Program-made: the position numbers and the translations under genes
Assembly (NCBI RefSeq): GCF_024282095.1
Contig: NZ_JAMWZS010000002.1
Location: 1 to 64,000, forward strand
Reading direction: 5' to 3'
Origin: Nitrosomonas sp.
Lineage (GTDB): Bacteria > Pseudomonadota > Gammaproteobacteria > Burkholderiales > Nitrosomonadaceae
Length of the DNA stretch: 64,000 nucleotides
Shown here: positions 25,222 to 36,795 of the stretch, piece after piece
How the letters are laid out: the number at the start of each line of letters is the position of its first letter
Position numbering within the stretch: the stretch's first letter is position 1
The notes under the pieces: model-generated
Database searches by the model: none
What the model was told of the DNA's origin: nothing
Seen by the model: only the letters and a program-made list of their open reading frames with translations

Positions 25222-26214
25222 TTAAAATGGTGCAGGTCTTGGCGTACTATTATTGGAAGGTGGCAGAATCGGCATCTTAAAGTCAGGCTGTTCGCCGGTG
25301 AGTGTCTTTAAGAAGGCGACAATACTGTCAATTTCCTTTTTATCAAAATCACGATCCAATTGCACCTTACCCATTGTTCTTACAGCATCTTCCAATGTTG
25401 CCGCTGCACCATCATGAAAATAGGGATAGGTTAATTCAATATTACGCAGCGTTGGTACTTTAAAAACGTTTAAATCAGTATCTTTTCCAGTGACCGCTTT
25501 TCTGCCCTCCGCTTTACTCGCTGTTTTATAAGGATGGTATACGCCAAACTTCTGATACAGTGCACCACCTACCGCTGGTCCATTATGGCAGCCTGAGCAA
25601 CCGCTGCTCTTAAATAACTCATATCCTTCCAATTCTTGCGAATTTAATGCTTTTTTATCACCTTCCAGCCATTTATCAAAACGCGATCCCGGCGTAACCA
25701 AAGTTTCCTCAAAAGCTGCAATTGCAGTCGTTACGCGATCAATATCGACCTGATCGGAACCAAATGCTTTTTGAAAACGCCCGCGGTACTGAGGAATCGA
25801 TTGCAAAACCTCGACAGCCGCTTTATGCGTTGATGCCATTTCCCCTGGATTTGCAATAGGGCCGCCTGCCTGTTCTTTTAGGTCTTTAGCGCGTCCATCC
25901 CAAAATTGCGCCAAATTCATGCTGGCATTCAATACAGTCGGCGCATTAATAGGTCCTTGTTGCCATGCATGACCAATAGAAGTTGGAATATTGTCCGTAC
26001 CTCCCATGCTCAAATTGTGGCAAGAATTGCAAGAAATAAAACCGGATTTCGACAAACGTGGATCGAAAAACAACATCTTGCCTAATTCAACCATATCCGC
26101 ATTTTTCACTGCCGGTGCTTTAATGGGCTGGATAGGCTCATTGGCTGAAACATTAATCGAGGCGACAAGAGCGCCAATCGATAGTAGTGACGCAACCAGT
26201 GTACGTATCTTCAT
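25222..26214 (-). CDS. Di-haem cytochrome c peroxidase
   Basis: A periplasmic enzyme that reduces hydrogen peroxide with electrons from cytochrome c. Signal peptide: MKIRTLVASLLSIGALVASI, cleavage near VSA. Two haem c sites: CNSCH in the N-terminal domain (after FFDPRLSKSGFIS) and CSGCH in the second (followed by NGPAVGGALYQKFGVY). Other conserved blocks are NAPTVLNASMNLAQFWDGRA, then FKVPTLRNIELTYPYFHDGA. It is very close, from memory, to the N. europaea enzyme, which is active without prior reduction of the second haem. ATG at 26214 has AGGGAG seven to eight bases upstream. Confidence 0.96.
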   Translation of the reverse strand: MKIRTLVASLLSIGALVASINVSANEPIQPIKAPAVKNADMVELGKMLFFDPRLSKSGFISCNSCHNLSMGGTDNIPTSIGHAWQQGPINAPTVLNASMNLAQFWDGRAKDLKEQAGGPIANPGEMASTHKAAVEVLQSIPQYRGRFQKAFGSDQVDIDRVTTAIAAFEETLVTPGSRFDKWLEGDKKALNSQELEGYELFKSSGCSGCHNGPAVGGALYQKFGVYHPYKTASKAEGRKAVTGKDTDLNVFKVPTLRNIELTYPYFHDGAAATLEDAVRTMGKVQLDRDFDKKEIDSIVAFLKTLTGEQPDFKMPILPPSNNSTPRPAPF

Positions 26215-26395
26215 CGGTATTCTCCCTAAAAAACGGCTGTAATGGCGCAGCCGATTACGCCTGATGAAACATTCACAAGTGGGAATCTTAAAACACAAAA
26301 CAAGGCGACAATATTCTGCTTGTCAAAAAATAGTAGAGTAATTCATATGTACTTCAATACTCTATAGCAGAATATTTTTTCACAACGCGGATGGA

Positions 26396-26959
26396 TTATT
26401 CATTGATTTCCAGTTGGCTAGCCAAGACAATTTTGCTTACTTCTTTAGGCGAATTATTCTTGCCGTAGCCAGTGCTTTGACACGCATCCATTTTCAGCAA
26501 ACGCGATAGCTCTGTTAGTGCCTGTTTATAAACCTTACGTTTAAATTCAACAACCGAGTCCAACTCAACCCAATACTGATTCCAACGCCATGCATCAAAT
26601 TCCGGGTGCGTGCTTCCACGTAACGAAACATCACTGTCACGCCCGATTAGACGCAACAGATACCAGATCTGCTTTTGTCCTTTGTAATTTCCCCGCCATT
26701 CACGTCTTATCCAACGCTCAGGCACCTCATAGCGCAACCAATCACGTGTTCGTCCGACAATCTCCACATGACTTGGGCGCAACCCTATCTCCTCGGTTAG
26801 TTCCCGGTACATGGCCTGCTCAGGACTTTCTCCTGATTTGATGCCACCCTGGGGAAATTGCCAAGAATTTTGTTTAATACGTTTGCCCCAAAAAACTTCA
26901 TTCTTTGAATTCAGCAGGATAATACCGACATTGGGGCGGTATCCATTACGGTCAATCAT
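26396..26959 (-). CDS. rppH: RNA pyrophosphohydrolase (Nudix)
   Basis: RppH removes pyrophosphate from the 5' end of mRNAs and starts their decay. The Nudix box [20 protein letters not shown] followed by IGL has all metal-binding residues. The N-terminal [17 protein letters not shown] and the segment [20 protein letters not shown] are diagnostic. 187 residues, with a short divergent tail. It is divergent from proS, a common arrangement in Betaproteobacteria. Confidence 0.96.
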   Translation of the reverse strand: MIDRNGYRPNVGIILLNSKNEVFWGKRIKQNSWQFPQGGIKSGESPEQAMYRELTEEIGLRPSHVEIVGRTRDWLRYEVPERWIRREWRGNYKGQKQIWYLLRLIGRDSDVSLRGSTHPEFDAWRWNQYWVELDSVVEFKRKVYKQALTELSRLLKMDACQSTGYGKNNSPKEVSKIVLASQLEINE

Positions 26960-27167
26960 GTAAATTATCCATTTGACCCATCAAATGTATAGATTTTTTC
27001 ATACTTTACTGCAGATTGAAAGTGTCCATAAAACAAAAACCCATACTTTCGTTATAGCTTCATTTGCGTTCACTAGGTTATCTGCAAGTTATGTATAGAC
27101 TAATCCGCACTTCCCTTACTATTTCAAGGTAAAATCGCTTTAATTTATTATCATAATGGAATCATTC

Positions 27168-28877
27168 ATGCGCGTCTCGCAATTTTTTATTTCAACCCTC
27201 AAAGAAGCACCTGCTGAAGCGGAACTCATTAGTCACAAACTGATGTTGCGTGCCGGGCTTATCAAACGTCTTGGCAGCGGGCTATACACCTGGATGCCAC
27301 TCGGCCTGAGAGTACTCAGAAAAATAGAAAATATTGTTCGTGAAGAAATGAATAAAAGTGGCGCCATAGAAGTTCTAATGCCCGCCATACAACCCGCAGA
27401 ATTATGGCAAGAAACCGGTAGATGGGATGTATTCGGACCACAAATGCTGAAGATCAAAGATCGCCATGAGCATGACTTTTGCTTTGGTCCTACCCATGAA
27501 GAAATCATCACCGACATAGCACGCAAAGAAATCAAAAGCTACCGTCAGCTGCCACTTAATTTTTATCAAATTCAAACCAAATTTCGTGACGAAATTCGAC
27601 CACGTTTTGGAGTCATGCGTGCACGAGAGTTCTTGATGAAAGATGCATATTCATTTCATACTGACGAAAATAGCTTGGCGCAAACTTATCAACTTATGTA
27701 CGAAACATATAGTCGTATTTTTACCCGCCTTGGATTGAAATTTCGTGCTGTAGCAGCTGATACCGGTGCCATCGGTGGCAGCGGTTCGCATGAATTCCAT
27801 GTGCTAGCAGATTCCGGCGAAGATGCCATTGCATTTTGTCCGGATTCAGATTATGCCGCCAATATTGAATTGGCCAGTGCACTGGTATCGCAACAAGAAC
27901 GGGGTGAATCCACCGATGCCATGCAAAAAATCTCGACACCCAATAAAAAAACCTGCGCTGAAGTGGCAGCGTTTTTAGGAATACCATTACAACAAACCAT
28001 CAAAACGCTCGCGGTAAAAGCACACGACAAAATATTCTTATTGCTGCTGCGCGGCGATCACCAGCTCAACGAATTGAAAGTCAGGAAAATACCCTTTTTA
28101 TCTGAATTTCAAATGGCGAGTGAAGCGGATATCCTACAAGAAACTGGAACAGTACCTGGATATATCGGTCCCGTTGGTTTAGAAACTTGTGTCATTGCTG
28201 ATCATGCTGTTATCAATATGAGTAATTTCGTTTGTGGCGCAAACGCAGAAGGCTTTCATCTGACTCATGTCAATTTTGAGCGCGATCTTAAAATACCCGA
28301 TCATGTTTTCGATATCCGCAATGTTGTTGCAGGCGATGCCTCGCCCGATGATAAAGGAGCACTGGAAATTTGTCGCGGCATTGAGGTCGGTCATATTTTT
28401 CAGTTACGTACAAAATATTCTGAAATCATGAAAGCAAGTTATCTCGATGAATCAGGCCAAACACGATATATGGAAATGGGGTGCTACGGTATTGGCATTT
28501 CGCGCATTGTTGCTGCCGCCATTGAACAGAATCATGATGAACATGGCATTATTTTTCCAGCCACAATAGCCCCTTTTCAGCTCGTCATTGTTCCGATCGG
28601 CCTGCAAAAAAGCAGTCAGGTAAAAGACACGGTGGAAAAACTCTACCAGCAATTCTCAAGTGCACAGATCGAAGTACTTTTGGATGATCGGGATGAACGT
28701 CCTGGTGTCATGTTTGCTGATATGGAGCTCATGGGGATTCCACATCGAATTGTCATCGGCGAACGAGGATTGAAACAATCCGTTGTTGAATACCAAGGAC
28801 GAAAAGATCAAACTTCGCAAGCAATACCTATCGATGAAATTCTTTCATTTATAACAACCAAGTTATGCATAAATTAA
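27168..28877 (+). CDS. proS: Prolyl-tRNA synthetase
   Basis: ProS charges tRNA-Pro. It is the bacterial type with class II motifs (motif 1 near [20 protein letters not shown], motif 2 in [20 protein letters not shown], motif 3 in [15 protein letters not shown]). An inserted YbaK-like editing domain (about residues 225-385, containing [20 protein letters not shown]) precedes the anticodon-binding C-terminal domain. About 569 residues. The ATG at 27168 (MRVSQFF) matches the family start; the frame begins 12 bases earlier. Confidence 0.97.
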   Translation: MRVSQFFISTLKEAPAEAELISHKLMLRAGLIKRLGSGLYTWMPLGLRVLRKIENIVREEMNKSGAIEVLMPAIQPAELWQETGRWDVFGPQMLKIKDRHEHDFCFGPTHEEIITDIARKEIKSYRQLPLNFYQIQTKFRDEIRPRFGVMRAREFLMKDAYSFHTDENSLAQTYQLMYETYSRIFTRLGLKFRAVAADTGAIGGSGSHEFHVLADSGEDAIAFCPDSDYAANIELASALVSQQERGESTDAMQKISTPNKKTCAEVAAFLGIPLQQTIKTLAVKAHDKIFLLLLRGDHQLNELKVRKIPFLSEFQMASEADILQETGTVPGYIGPVGLETCVIADHAVINMSNFVCGANAEGFHLTHVNFERDLKIPDHVFDIRNVVAGDASPDDKGALEICRGIEVGHIFQLRTKYSEIMKASYLDESGQTRYMEMGCYGIGISRIVAAAIEQNHDEHGIIFPATIAPFQLVIVPIGLQKSSQVKDTVEKLYQQFSSAQIEVLLDDRDERPGVMFADMELMGIPHRIVIGERGLKQSVVEYQGRKDQTSQAIPIDEILSFITTKLCIN

Positions 28878-29467
28878 CGATTACGATTTTCACTGTGCTC
28901 TGCTGCACTAGCATATATGCCAATAATCCGCACTATGAGCAGCTTGCCGCCTACGCCCAAACCGGCATATTTCACGAAACCAGCGATCAAGCAGTGTCGT
29001 ATTCGGAATATGCTGCCATGGCTGATAACATCACATGGCTTGTCATCATGAGTCGTCGATTGGAAAAATTCATACCTGATACACTTGAACGGGAAGAATT
29101 TCTGCGAACGGTTTATTATGAAGCAACACGGGCAGGGCTGGATCCCCAGCTCGTATTAAGTGTCATCCAAGTCGAGAGTGGTTTCAAGAAATATGCCGTT
29201 TCCCATGCCGGCGCACGCGGCTACATGCAAGTCATGCCGTTCTGGGTCGATCTCATCGGCCACCAGGATCACAATCTCTTTCATTTACGTATCAATTTGC
29301 GCTATGGATGCACTATTCTGCGTCATTACCTTGATCAGGAAAAAGGCGATTATTTCCGCGCGCTTGGTCGATATAATGGCAGCCTTGGTGAGGCTGCCTA
29401 CCCACAACTGGTATTCGATAAATGGCTGAGTACTTGGCGATATAACGCTTCATCACCTAATGGTTAA
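28865..29467 (+). CDS. Lytic murein transglycosylase (SLT domain)
   Basis: An exported cell-wall enzyme of 200 residues that cleaves peptidoglycan glycan strands. Signal peptide cleavage is near SIYA. The SLT domain has the catalytic glutamate in [18 protein letters not shown], followed by [17 protein letters not shown] and the AYNGSLG-type motif [15 protein letters not shown]. It overlaps the proS 3' end by 13 bp and is translationally linked to it. Confidence 0.92.
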   Translation: MHKLTITIFTVLCCTSIYANNPHYEQLAAYAQTGIFHETSDQAVSYSEYAAMADNITWLVIMSRRLEKFIPDTLEREEFLRTVYYEATRAGLDPQLVLSVIQVESGFKKYAVSHAGARGYMQVMPFWVDLIGHQDHNLFHLRINLRYGCTILRHYLDQEKGDYFRALGRYNGSLGEAAYPQLVFDKWLSTWRYNASSPNG

Positions 29468-29526
29468 CTGAGTCAAAAGCCCTGCTATCGCGCTTCTCGT
29501 AATTTATACCTAGCATTCACCATTTG

Positions 29527-29988
29527 CTACTTCTTGGGCGATTTCGATTCAATAAATTTTTCTATACTTTCGCGCGAAATAATGCCCAGCTGGCGCGCAG
29601 CCGGGTTACCATCCGGATCAAAAAAATAAGTACTGGGTAAAAGTGAGATATCATCCAGTTGAGAAGCAATTTCCCGATTACCCAGAACGGTGGGATAGGT
29701 AATTGACATCGATCGTACAAAATCCATCACCACTTGTGGATCGCCAGAATCCATCGCCACACCAATCACCATAATATCCTTACGGCTCTCATACAAGGCG
29801 ATCAAGTCAGGAATCTCTTTTAAGCAGGGCGGGCACCAGGTTGCCCAGAAGTTAACCAGTACCCACCGTCCTTTATAGTCTGCAAGCTTATGAACTTTCC
29901 CTGTTGCATCCTGAAACTGAAAGGCTTGCACCTGAGCGCTCAATAACAGCGCAATCAGGCAAAATAACCATGCCAATTTATGTTTCAT
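29527..29988 (-). CDS. TlpA-like thiol:disulfide oxidoreductase
   Basis: A 153-residue thioredoxin-fold protein with an N-terminal signal or membrane anchor (KLAWLFCLIALLLSAQVQAF). The active site is WCPPC in NFWATWCPPCLKEIPDLIAL. The cis-proline region is LLPSTYFFDPDG. Such proteins reduce disulfides in the periplasm, often for cytochrome c maturation, but the partner is not evident. ATG at 29988 is chosen because it opens the signal peptide. It is 28 bp upstream of nothing related; leuA ends just before it on the same strand. Confidence 0.88.
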   Translation of the reverse strand: MKHKLAWLFCLIALLLSAQVQAFQFQDATGKVHKLADYKGRWVLVNFWATWCPPCLKEIPDLIALYESRKDIMVIGVAMDSGDPQVVMDFVRSMSITYPTVLGNREIASQLDDISLLPSTYFFDPDGNPAARQLGIISRESIEKFIESKSPKK

Positions 29989-30016
29989 TATCTCGTAGCG
30001 TAATTGACAAGCCATA

Positions 30017-31549
30017 CTATACTTGCGGGTGAGCTCGTTCCAACTTGCTACACAGTTTATTTAATGCACTCAGGTACGCTTTTGCAGAGGCTACAACAAT
30101 ATCCGTATCTGCCCCATGCCCGTTCGCAATACGATCAGATTTGCGTAACCGAACAGTGACTTCCCCTTGTGCATCTGTTCCACTGGTAATGTTGTTGACC
30201 GAAAATAACTGTAACTCGGCGCCACTCATCAGCAGCGTTTCGATCGCCCGGAAAGTTGCATCAACCGGACCACTTCCTTGCGATTCGGCATGTATTTCAT
30301 TACCATTATCTGAAATCACGATGCGTGCGTAAGGAATTTCGCCTGTTTCGCAATGAATCGTCAGCGATATCAGCCTGTAACACTCCTGCAGTACCAATAC
30401 TTCATCCGAGACCAATGCGTGCAGATCTTCATCAAATATTTCGTGCTTCTTATCGGCCAATTCCTTAAAACGCAAAAAGGCATTATTGAGCATTTCTTCC
30501 GATTCCAATTCAATACCCAATTCCATAAGACGGTTGCGGAACGCATTACGCCCCGAATGTTTTCCTAGCAGTAACTTATTCGCGCCCCAACCCACATCTT
30601 CTGCGCGCATGATTTCGTAGGTTTCGCGATGTTTTAACACACCATCCTGATGAATTCCTGATTCATGCGCAAAAGCATTGGCTCCCACAATCGCTTTATT
30701 AGGCTGCACCGGAAAACCGGTAATACCGGAGACCAATTTACTTGCCGAAACAATATGTGTGGTATCAATTTTTGTATCACAAGGAAAGTAATCCTGGCGC
30801 GTGCGCACAGCCATCACAACCTCTTCCAGTGCTGCATTACCCGCCCTTTCCCCTAAGCCATTGATGGTACATTCGACTTGCCGCGCACCATTCATCACGG
30901 CAGTCAATGAATTGGCTACAGCCAATCCTAAATCGTTATGACAATGCACTGAAAAGATTGCTTTATCAGAATTAGGAATGCGCTCACGCAAGTCACGAAT
31001 CAACTTGCCGAATTGCTCCGGCATGGTGTAACCGACGGTATCCGGAATATTCAGTGTGGTCGCACCTGCATCAATAACAGCTTCAAGTATCTGACACAAA
31101 AAATCTATTTCTGAACGACCGGCATCTTCTGGAGAAAATTCAACATTATCAGTATACTGGCGCGCCCATTTTACAGCCTTCACCGCTTGTACGATGACCT
31201 GATCCGGCGACATCCGCAGTTTTTTCTTCATATGAATCGGTGATGTCGCAATAAACGTATGAATACGTGCTGACTGCGCACCTTTCAGTGCTTCACCTGC
31301 ACGCTGAATATCAGCTTCAATCGCGCGCGCCAGACCACATACCACACTTCCTTTCACTGAATCAGCAACGGCTTTGACAGCTTCAAAATCCCCATTAGAA
31401 GCTGCTGGGAAACCTGCTTCAATCACATCCACACCCATACGTTCCAATTGCCAGGCAATGCGAACCTTTTCTTCTTTAGTCATTGATGCGCCAGGACTTT
31501 GTTCGCCATCACGCAGGGTAGTATCAAAAATAATTAAATGCTCTTGCAT
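30017..31549 (-). CDS. leuA: 2-isopropylmalate synthase
   Basis: LeuA condenses acetyl-CoA with 2-oxoisovalerate, the first step of leucine synthesis. The HMGL-like catalytic domain starts [20 protein letters not shown] and contains [20 protein letters not shown] with the metal-binding HCH. The C-terminal LeuA regulatory domain, which senses leucine, is complete (about residues 390-510). The ATG at 31549 (MQEHLIIF) is chosen over a frame start 30 bases upstream. It belongs to the ilvB-ilvH-ilvC-psd-pssA-leuA cluster. Confidence 0.96.
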   Translation of the reverse strand: MQEHLIIFDTTLRDGEQSPGASMTKEEKVRIAWQLERMGVDVIEAGFPAASNGDFEAVKAVADSVKGSVVCGLARAIEADIQRAGEALKGAQSARIHTFIATSPIHMKKKLRMSPDQVIVQAVKAVKWARQYTDNVEFSPEDAGRSEIDFLCQILEAVIDAGATTLNIPDTVGYTMPEQFGKLIRDLRERIPNSDKAIFSVHCHNDLGLAVANSLTAVMNGARQVECTINGLGERAGNAALEEVVMAVRTRQDYFPCDTKIDTTHIVSASKLVSGITGFPVQPNKAIVGANAFAHESGIHQDGVLKHRETYEIMRAEDVGWGANKLLLGKHSGRNAFRNRLMELGIELESEEMLNNAFLRFKELADKKHEIFDEDLHALVSDEVLVLQECYRLISLTIHCETGEIPYARIVISDNGNEIHAESQGSGPVDATFRAIETLLMSGAELQLFSVNNITSGTDAQGEVTVRLRKSDRIANGHGADTDIVVASAKAYLSALNKLCSKLERAHPQV

Positions 31550-31774
31550 TATGCTCTCCACTTGAGGAAGAAAACTCACAATATGATAAAACTCGTTTAT
31601 CGAATTTTATAGGCTAGAAAGGAATAGGGGGTAGAAATTTTTAGCGCGCAAGGCGCAATAACAGCGCCAGTAGAATCACTGGTTCTGACAGTAGATGGAG
31701 TGAATGGATATAGTTTTTTACTGACATAATGGCGGAATATAAATAGTTTTTTCTTTTTGTGCAAGAGACAGTGC

Positions 31775-32548
31775 TCAGGGTCCAGGTGTTTCACTATTTT
31801 TTTTATTTCTGCTAAAACGCCATAATTTGATAAAGAAACCAGAAAACGCATAGACTGCAAACAGACAGAATAATACCAGAGGCGGGTGGCTGGGGATTAA
31901 AACAAAGAAAAACAGCACCAATAACAGGATAGTAAAAAACGGTACCCGTCGACGCAAATTGATCTCTTTACCACTATAATAAGGAATATTGCTCACCATA
32001 GTTAACGCAGCAAATAAAGTCACCACACAAGCCAGCCATTTAATATCGCTGCCTTGTACTTGAAAATTAAGCGTTACCCAAACAAGCCCGGCTATCAATG
32101 CTGCTGCTGCAGGACTGGGCAGTCCCTGAAAGAAACGCTTATCGACGACTTCTATGTTGGTATTGAATCGTGCAAGTCGCAGCGCCGCACATGCACAGTA
32201 AATGAATGCAACGATCCAGCCCCATTGCTCCATATCTTTTAGGGCCCATTCATAAACGATCAATGCCGGCGCAATCCCAAAAGAAACCATATCGGACATA
32301 CTATCGTATTCTGCCCCAAACTCACTTTGAGTGCCTGTAAGCCGTGCAACACGACCATCCAATCCATCCAGCACCATAGCAATAAAAATGGCTATCGCTG
32401 AATACTCAAAATTCCCGTTCATCGCCTGCACAATGGCATAGAATCCCGCAAATAGCGCAGCGGTAGTAAATAAGTTGGGTAACAAATAGATGCCACGCCG
32501 TCGTAACCGGGACTTGAGCATAGTGCGCTCTGGTAGAGGATCAGGCAT
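31775..32548 (-). CDS. pssA: CDP-diacylglycerol-serine O-phosphatidyltransferase
   Basis: PssA makes phosphatidylserine at the inner membrane. The CDP-alcohol phosphotransferase motif is intact: DGLDGRVARLTGTQSEFGAE and YDSMSDMVSFG. Multiple transmembrane helices follow to the C-terminus. 257 residues. The product is the substrate of the Psd enzyme encoded just upstream; together they make phosphatidylethanolamine. Confidence 0.95.
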   Translation of the reverse strand: MPDPLPERTMLKSRLRRRGIYLLPNLFTTAALFAGFYAIVQAMNGNFEYSAIAIFIAMVLDGLDGRVARLTGTQSEFGAEYDSMSDMVSFGIAPALIVYEWALKDMEQWGWIVAFIYCACAALRLARFNTNIEVVDKRFFQGLPSPAAAALIAGLVWVTLNFQVQGSDIKWLACVVTLFAALTMVSNIPYYSGKEINLRRRVPFFTILLLVLFFFVLIPSHPPLVLFCLFAVYAFSGFFIKLWRFSRNKKNSETPGP

Positions 32549-32608
32549 TATTGGTATATATGAAAAATGCTAGCGATGATAAGTGCATATAGCAAAATGA
32601 CAGTAAGT

Positions 32609-32655
32609 CATAAACCTTGTATTGGTTGCCTCGAAAACGTTTTTCAATGGCTTGT
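32609..32655 (+). mobile_element. Miniature inverted-repeat element, family 1, fragment F
   Basis: CATAAAC followed, after an internal deletion, by GGTTGCCTCGAAAACG and TTTTTCAATGGCTTGT. This is the right-hand third of the family 1 element. It overlaps the 3' end of psd and contains its TGA. Confidence 0.7.
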
Positions 32656-33318
32656 GTCAGTCTGTTTATATTCTTCACGAAACTCCGCCAATACTGTCAA
32701 TGTTGCGAACACCTTATCGCCAATGTTGACATTGATTTTAGTATTCAATGGCAAGTAGACATCGACTCTCGAACCGAATCGTATAAAGCCGAAACGTTGA
32801 CCGCGTGCCAAATGATCGCCGGATGATGCATGACAAATAATACGTTTTGCGACTAAGCCCGCCACCTGCACACAGGTCACATCCGCACCATTATCTGCCT
32901 GAATCCATAGCGCATTACGCTCGTTTTCCAGGGAAGCCTTGGGTAAATCCGCATTTACAAATTTTCCAGGAAAATACCATTTGTCACGCACTGTTCCATC
33001 GACCGGACTACGATTAGAATGTACATTAAACACATTCATAAACACGCTGACCTTAATAGCTTCCCGTTCCAGATAAGGGTCCTGAATCTTTTCTACCGCG
33101 ACAATTCTACCGTCAGCAGGCGCCAATATGGCATTGCGATCTGACGGCACTTCCCTGGGTGGATCACGAAAAAACTGCAGAACAAACAAGGCAATTACCC
33201 AAAGTGGTATTGCCCAGAGCCAACCCACTAATAGCGTAGCACCAAAAGCAACAGTAAACGCTATTACGATATGCGGCCAGCCTTCACGAGCGATAATAGG
33301 ATGAGGATAATGAGCCAT
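32644..33318 (-). CDS. psd: Phosphatidylserine decarboxylase (short, archaeal-type proenzyme)
   Basis: Psd converts phosphatidylserine to phosphatidylethanolamine. The 224-residue form has an N-terminal membrane segment ([20 protein letters not shown]), then [40 protein letters not shown], and the self-cleavage site GS in [14 protein letters not shown]. The serine becomes the pyruvoyl cofactor. The last residues (TDTSH) and the stop codon read through the end of a family 1 miniature element, so the extreme C-terminus is altered relative to the ancestral gene. ilvC lies upstream. Confidence 0.95.
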   Translation of the reverse strand: MAHYPHPIIAREGWPHIVIAFTVAFGATLLVGWLWAIPLWVIALFVLQFFRDPPREVPSDRNAILAPADGRIVAVEKIQDPYLEREAIKVSVFMNVFNVHSNRSPVDGTVRDKWYFPGKFVNADLPKASLENERNALWIQADNGADVTCVQVAGLVAKRIICHASSGDHLARGQRFGFIRFGSRVDVYLPLNTKINVNIGDKVFATLTVLAEFREEYKQTDTSH

Positions 33319-33384
33319 AAGTAATTACAAAGAAATCTAAAATGGTAAATAAACCAAAATTCAAATCACAGAAAAGCCAGTTCT

Positions 33385-34461
<1,077 letters not shown>

Positions 34462-34524
34462 TTAAAAAAACTGATTGCTTTGGATTACTGGCCTCGGGAT
34501 TCTTAATTCATCAGCAAATAGGGA

Positions 34525-35016
34525 TTATACCTTTAAAATCCATTCTCCGCGCCCTATGCCGGATGCACCTGTGCGCACTGTCTCCAGAACTGCGCTACGC
34601 CCAACCGCCTCAAGAAATGCATCCAGTTTCGAGCTGGTACCTGTTAATTCGATGGTATAGGACTTGTCTGTCACGTCGATAATACAGCCACGAAAAATTT
34701 CAACCAACCGTTTAATTTCTTCCCGATCTGCGCCAACTGCACGTACTTTTACCAACATCAATTCGCGCTCGATATGGCTACCATCATTCAGATCGATGAT
34801 TTTTACCACTTCAATCAACTTATTCAGTTGTTTTGTTACTTGTTCGACTACTTCATCAGATCCTACCGTCACCAATGTCATTCGTGACAAAGTTGGGTCC
34901 TCAGTGGGTGCCACTGAAAGTGATTCGATGTTATAACCACGTGCTGAAAACAGGCCAGCTACGCGAGACAAGGCACCGGCTTCATTTTCCATTAATAAAG
35001 AAATAATATGTCGCAT
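34525..35016 (-). CDS. ilvH: Acetolactate synthase small (regulatory) subunit
   Basis: The ACT-domain subunit that gives valine feedback control to the large subunit. N-terminal ACT: ISLLMENEAGALSRVAGLFS, RGYNIESLSVAPTEDPTLSR. A second ACT-like domain fills the rest. 163 residues is normal. Its start lies 4 bp after the ilvB stop codon. Confidence 0.96.
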   Translation of the reverse strand: MRHIISLLMENEAGALSRVAGLFSARGYNIESLSVAPTEDPTLSRMTLVTVGSDEVVEQVTKQLNKLIEVVKIIDLNDGSHIERELMLVKVRAVGADREEIKRLVEIFRGCIIDVTDKSYTIELTGTSSKLDAFLEAVGRSAVLETVRTGASGIGRGEWILKV

Positions 35017-35020
35017 TTAT

Positions 35021-36724
35021 TTACACCAGAATCATTTCAGAGAGCCCTTTACCACCTGGTACCATAGGGAAAACATTTTCAGTCTGATCGGTAATAAAAT
35101 CCATAAATACCAGTTGATCTTTCAGCTTAAACGCTTCCTTTAAAGCACCTTCCACATCTTCAGGCCGTTCAATTTTCATTCCGGCATGTCCATAGCTTTC
35201 AGCCAGCTTAACAAAATCCGGCAGTGCATTCATATAGGATTCCGCATAGCGATTACCGTGAAAAAACTCCTGCCATTGTCTAACCATGCCCATGTAGCGA
35301 TTATTCAAGTTAATAATCTTCAATGGCAACTTATATTGCTTGCAGGTTGATAATTCCTGAATACACATCTGGATACTCGCTTCACCCGTCACACAAGCCA
35401 CTTTACCTTTCGGATTAGCCAGTTGCACTCCCATTGCCGCAGGCATTCCAAATCCCATCGTGCCCAATCCGCCCGAGTTAATCCAGCGCCGGGGCTTATC
35501 AAATTTATAAAATTGCGCGGCCCACATTTGATGCTGCCCGACATCCGAGGTAATAAATGCATCACCTTTGGTAATATTGAACAACTTCTCAATAACCATC
35601 TGCGGTTTGATAATTTTGCTATCACGATCAAATTTGAGGCAATCCCGCTCACGCCATAGTTCGATTTGTTTCCACCATTCCTTCAATGCTGTTTGATCCG
35701 GTTTTTCCTTTCCGGCCTTTAGCAGTTTAATCAGCTCTTTCAGTACATCCAGGACGTCACCCACTATCGGCACATCGACCTTAACGCGTTTTGAAATAGA
35801 CGATGGATCAATATCAATATGGATAATTTTTCTATTTTCATTAGAAAAATGCTTGGGATTACCAATTACACGATCATCAAAACGTGCACCTACAGCCACC
35901 AGAACGTCACAATACTGCATCGCCATATTAGCTTCGTAAGTGCCATGCATACCCAACATACCCAAGGATTGCTTATCGGTAGCAGGGTACCCACCTAATC
36001 CCATTAAGGTATTGGTACAAGGAAAATTCAACAGCTGCGTCAACTCAGTCAACTGCGGTGCCGCATTGCTCAGAATCACCCCGCCACCTGCATAGATCAT
36101 CGGACGCTTAGCACTGAGTATCAATTCAGCGGCTTTCTTGATCTGCCTGGAATGTCCTTTAACCACAGGATTATAGGAACGCATGGTTACCTTATCCGGA
36201 TAGACAAACTTGGTTTTTTGCTGCGAAACGTCTTTGGGTATATCCACCAACACAGGACCTGGACGACCTGTTGAGGCGATATAGAAGGCTTTTTTAATAG
36301 TCTGCGCCAATTCGGTGACATCTTTTACGAGAAAGTTATGTTTGACGCAAGGACGCGTTATACCGACCGTATCAACTTCCTGAAAGGCATCCAGACCAAT
36401 CGCGCTTGTCGGTACCTGACCGCTGATCACGACCATAGGAATCGAATCCATATAGGCGGTTGCGATCCCTGTTACCGCATTCGTCACGCCCGGGCCCGAG
36501 GTTACCAAAGCCACGCCTACTTTATCGCTAGAACGGGCATAACCATCGGCTGCATGCACGGCCGCTTGCTCATGACGCACCAAAATATGCCGAACCTTAT
36601 CCTGCTTGAATAATTCATCGTAAATAAATAATACTGCCCCACCGGGATAGCCAAAAATACACTGCACCCCTTCCTCCTGCAAACAGCGTATTGTAATCTC
36701 AGCGCCGGTTAATTCCACACTCAT
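35021..36724 (-). CDS. ilvB: Acetolactate synthase large (catalytic) subunit
   Basis: The thiamine-diphosphate enzyme that starts valine, leucine and isoleucine synthesis. N-terminal TPP domain: EEGVQCIFGYPGGAVLFIYD with the catalytic Glu in VRHEQAAVHAADGYARS. Middle FAD-binding domain: GGVILSNAAPQL and so on. C-terminal TPP/Mg domain: GGLGTMGFGMPAAMGVQLAN, then VTGEASIQMCIQELST and NLNNRYMGM. The canonical GDGS metal motif reads GEAS here (about residue 446), an Asp-to-Glu and Gly-to-Ala change. 567 residues. Confidence 0.96.
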   Translation of the reverse strand: MSVELTGAEITIRCLQEEGVQCIFGYPGGAVLFIYDELFKQDKVRHILVRHEQAAVHAADGYARSSDKVGVALVTSGPGVTNAVTGIATAYMDSIPMVVISGQVPTSAIGLDAFQEVDTVGITRPCVKHNFLVKDVTELAQTIKKAFYIASTGRPGPVLVDIPKDVSQQKTKFVYPDKVTMRSYNPVVKGHSRQIKKAAELILSAKRPMIYAGGGVILSNAAPQLTELTQLLNFPCTNTLMGLGGYPATDKQSLGMLGMHGTYEANMAMQYCDVLVAVGARFDDRVIGNPKHFSNENRKIIHIDIDPSSISKRVKVDVPIVGDVLDVLKELIKLLKAGKEKPDQTALKEWWKQIELWRERDCLKFDRDSKIIKPQMVIEKLFNITKGDAFITSDVGQHQMWAAQFYKFDKPRRWINSGGLGTMGFGMPAAMGVQLANPKGKVACVTGEASIQMCIQELSTCKQYKLPLKIINLNNRYMGMVRQWQEFFHGNRYAESYMNALPDFVKLAESYGHAGMKIERPEDVEGALKEAFKLKDQLVFMDFITDQTENVFPMVPGGKGLSEMILV

Positions 36725-36795
36725 GCTTTCTGCATCCCAATATCAATTCAACTAGTTATTAAATATTCATGCGGCAGCTCTACTGCTGCTTACCG

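Noticed and set aside
31580..31774. Leader peptide or attenuator before leuA
   Set aside because: The gap between pssA and leuA holds no Leu-rich short ORF or clear alternative hairpins that I could support.
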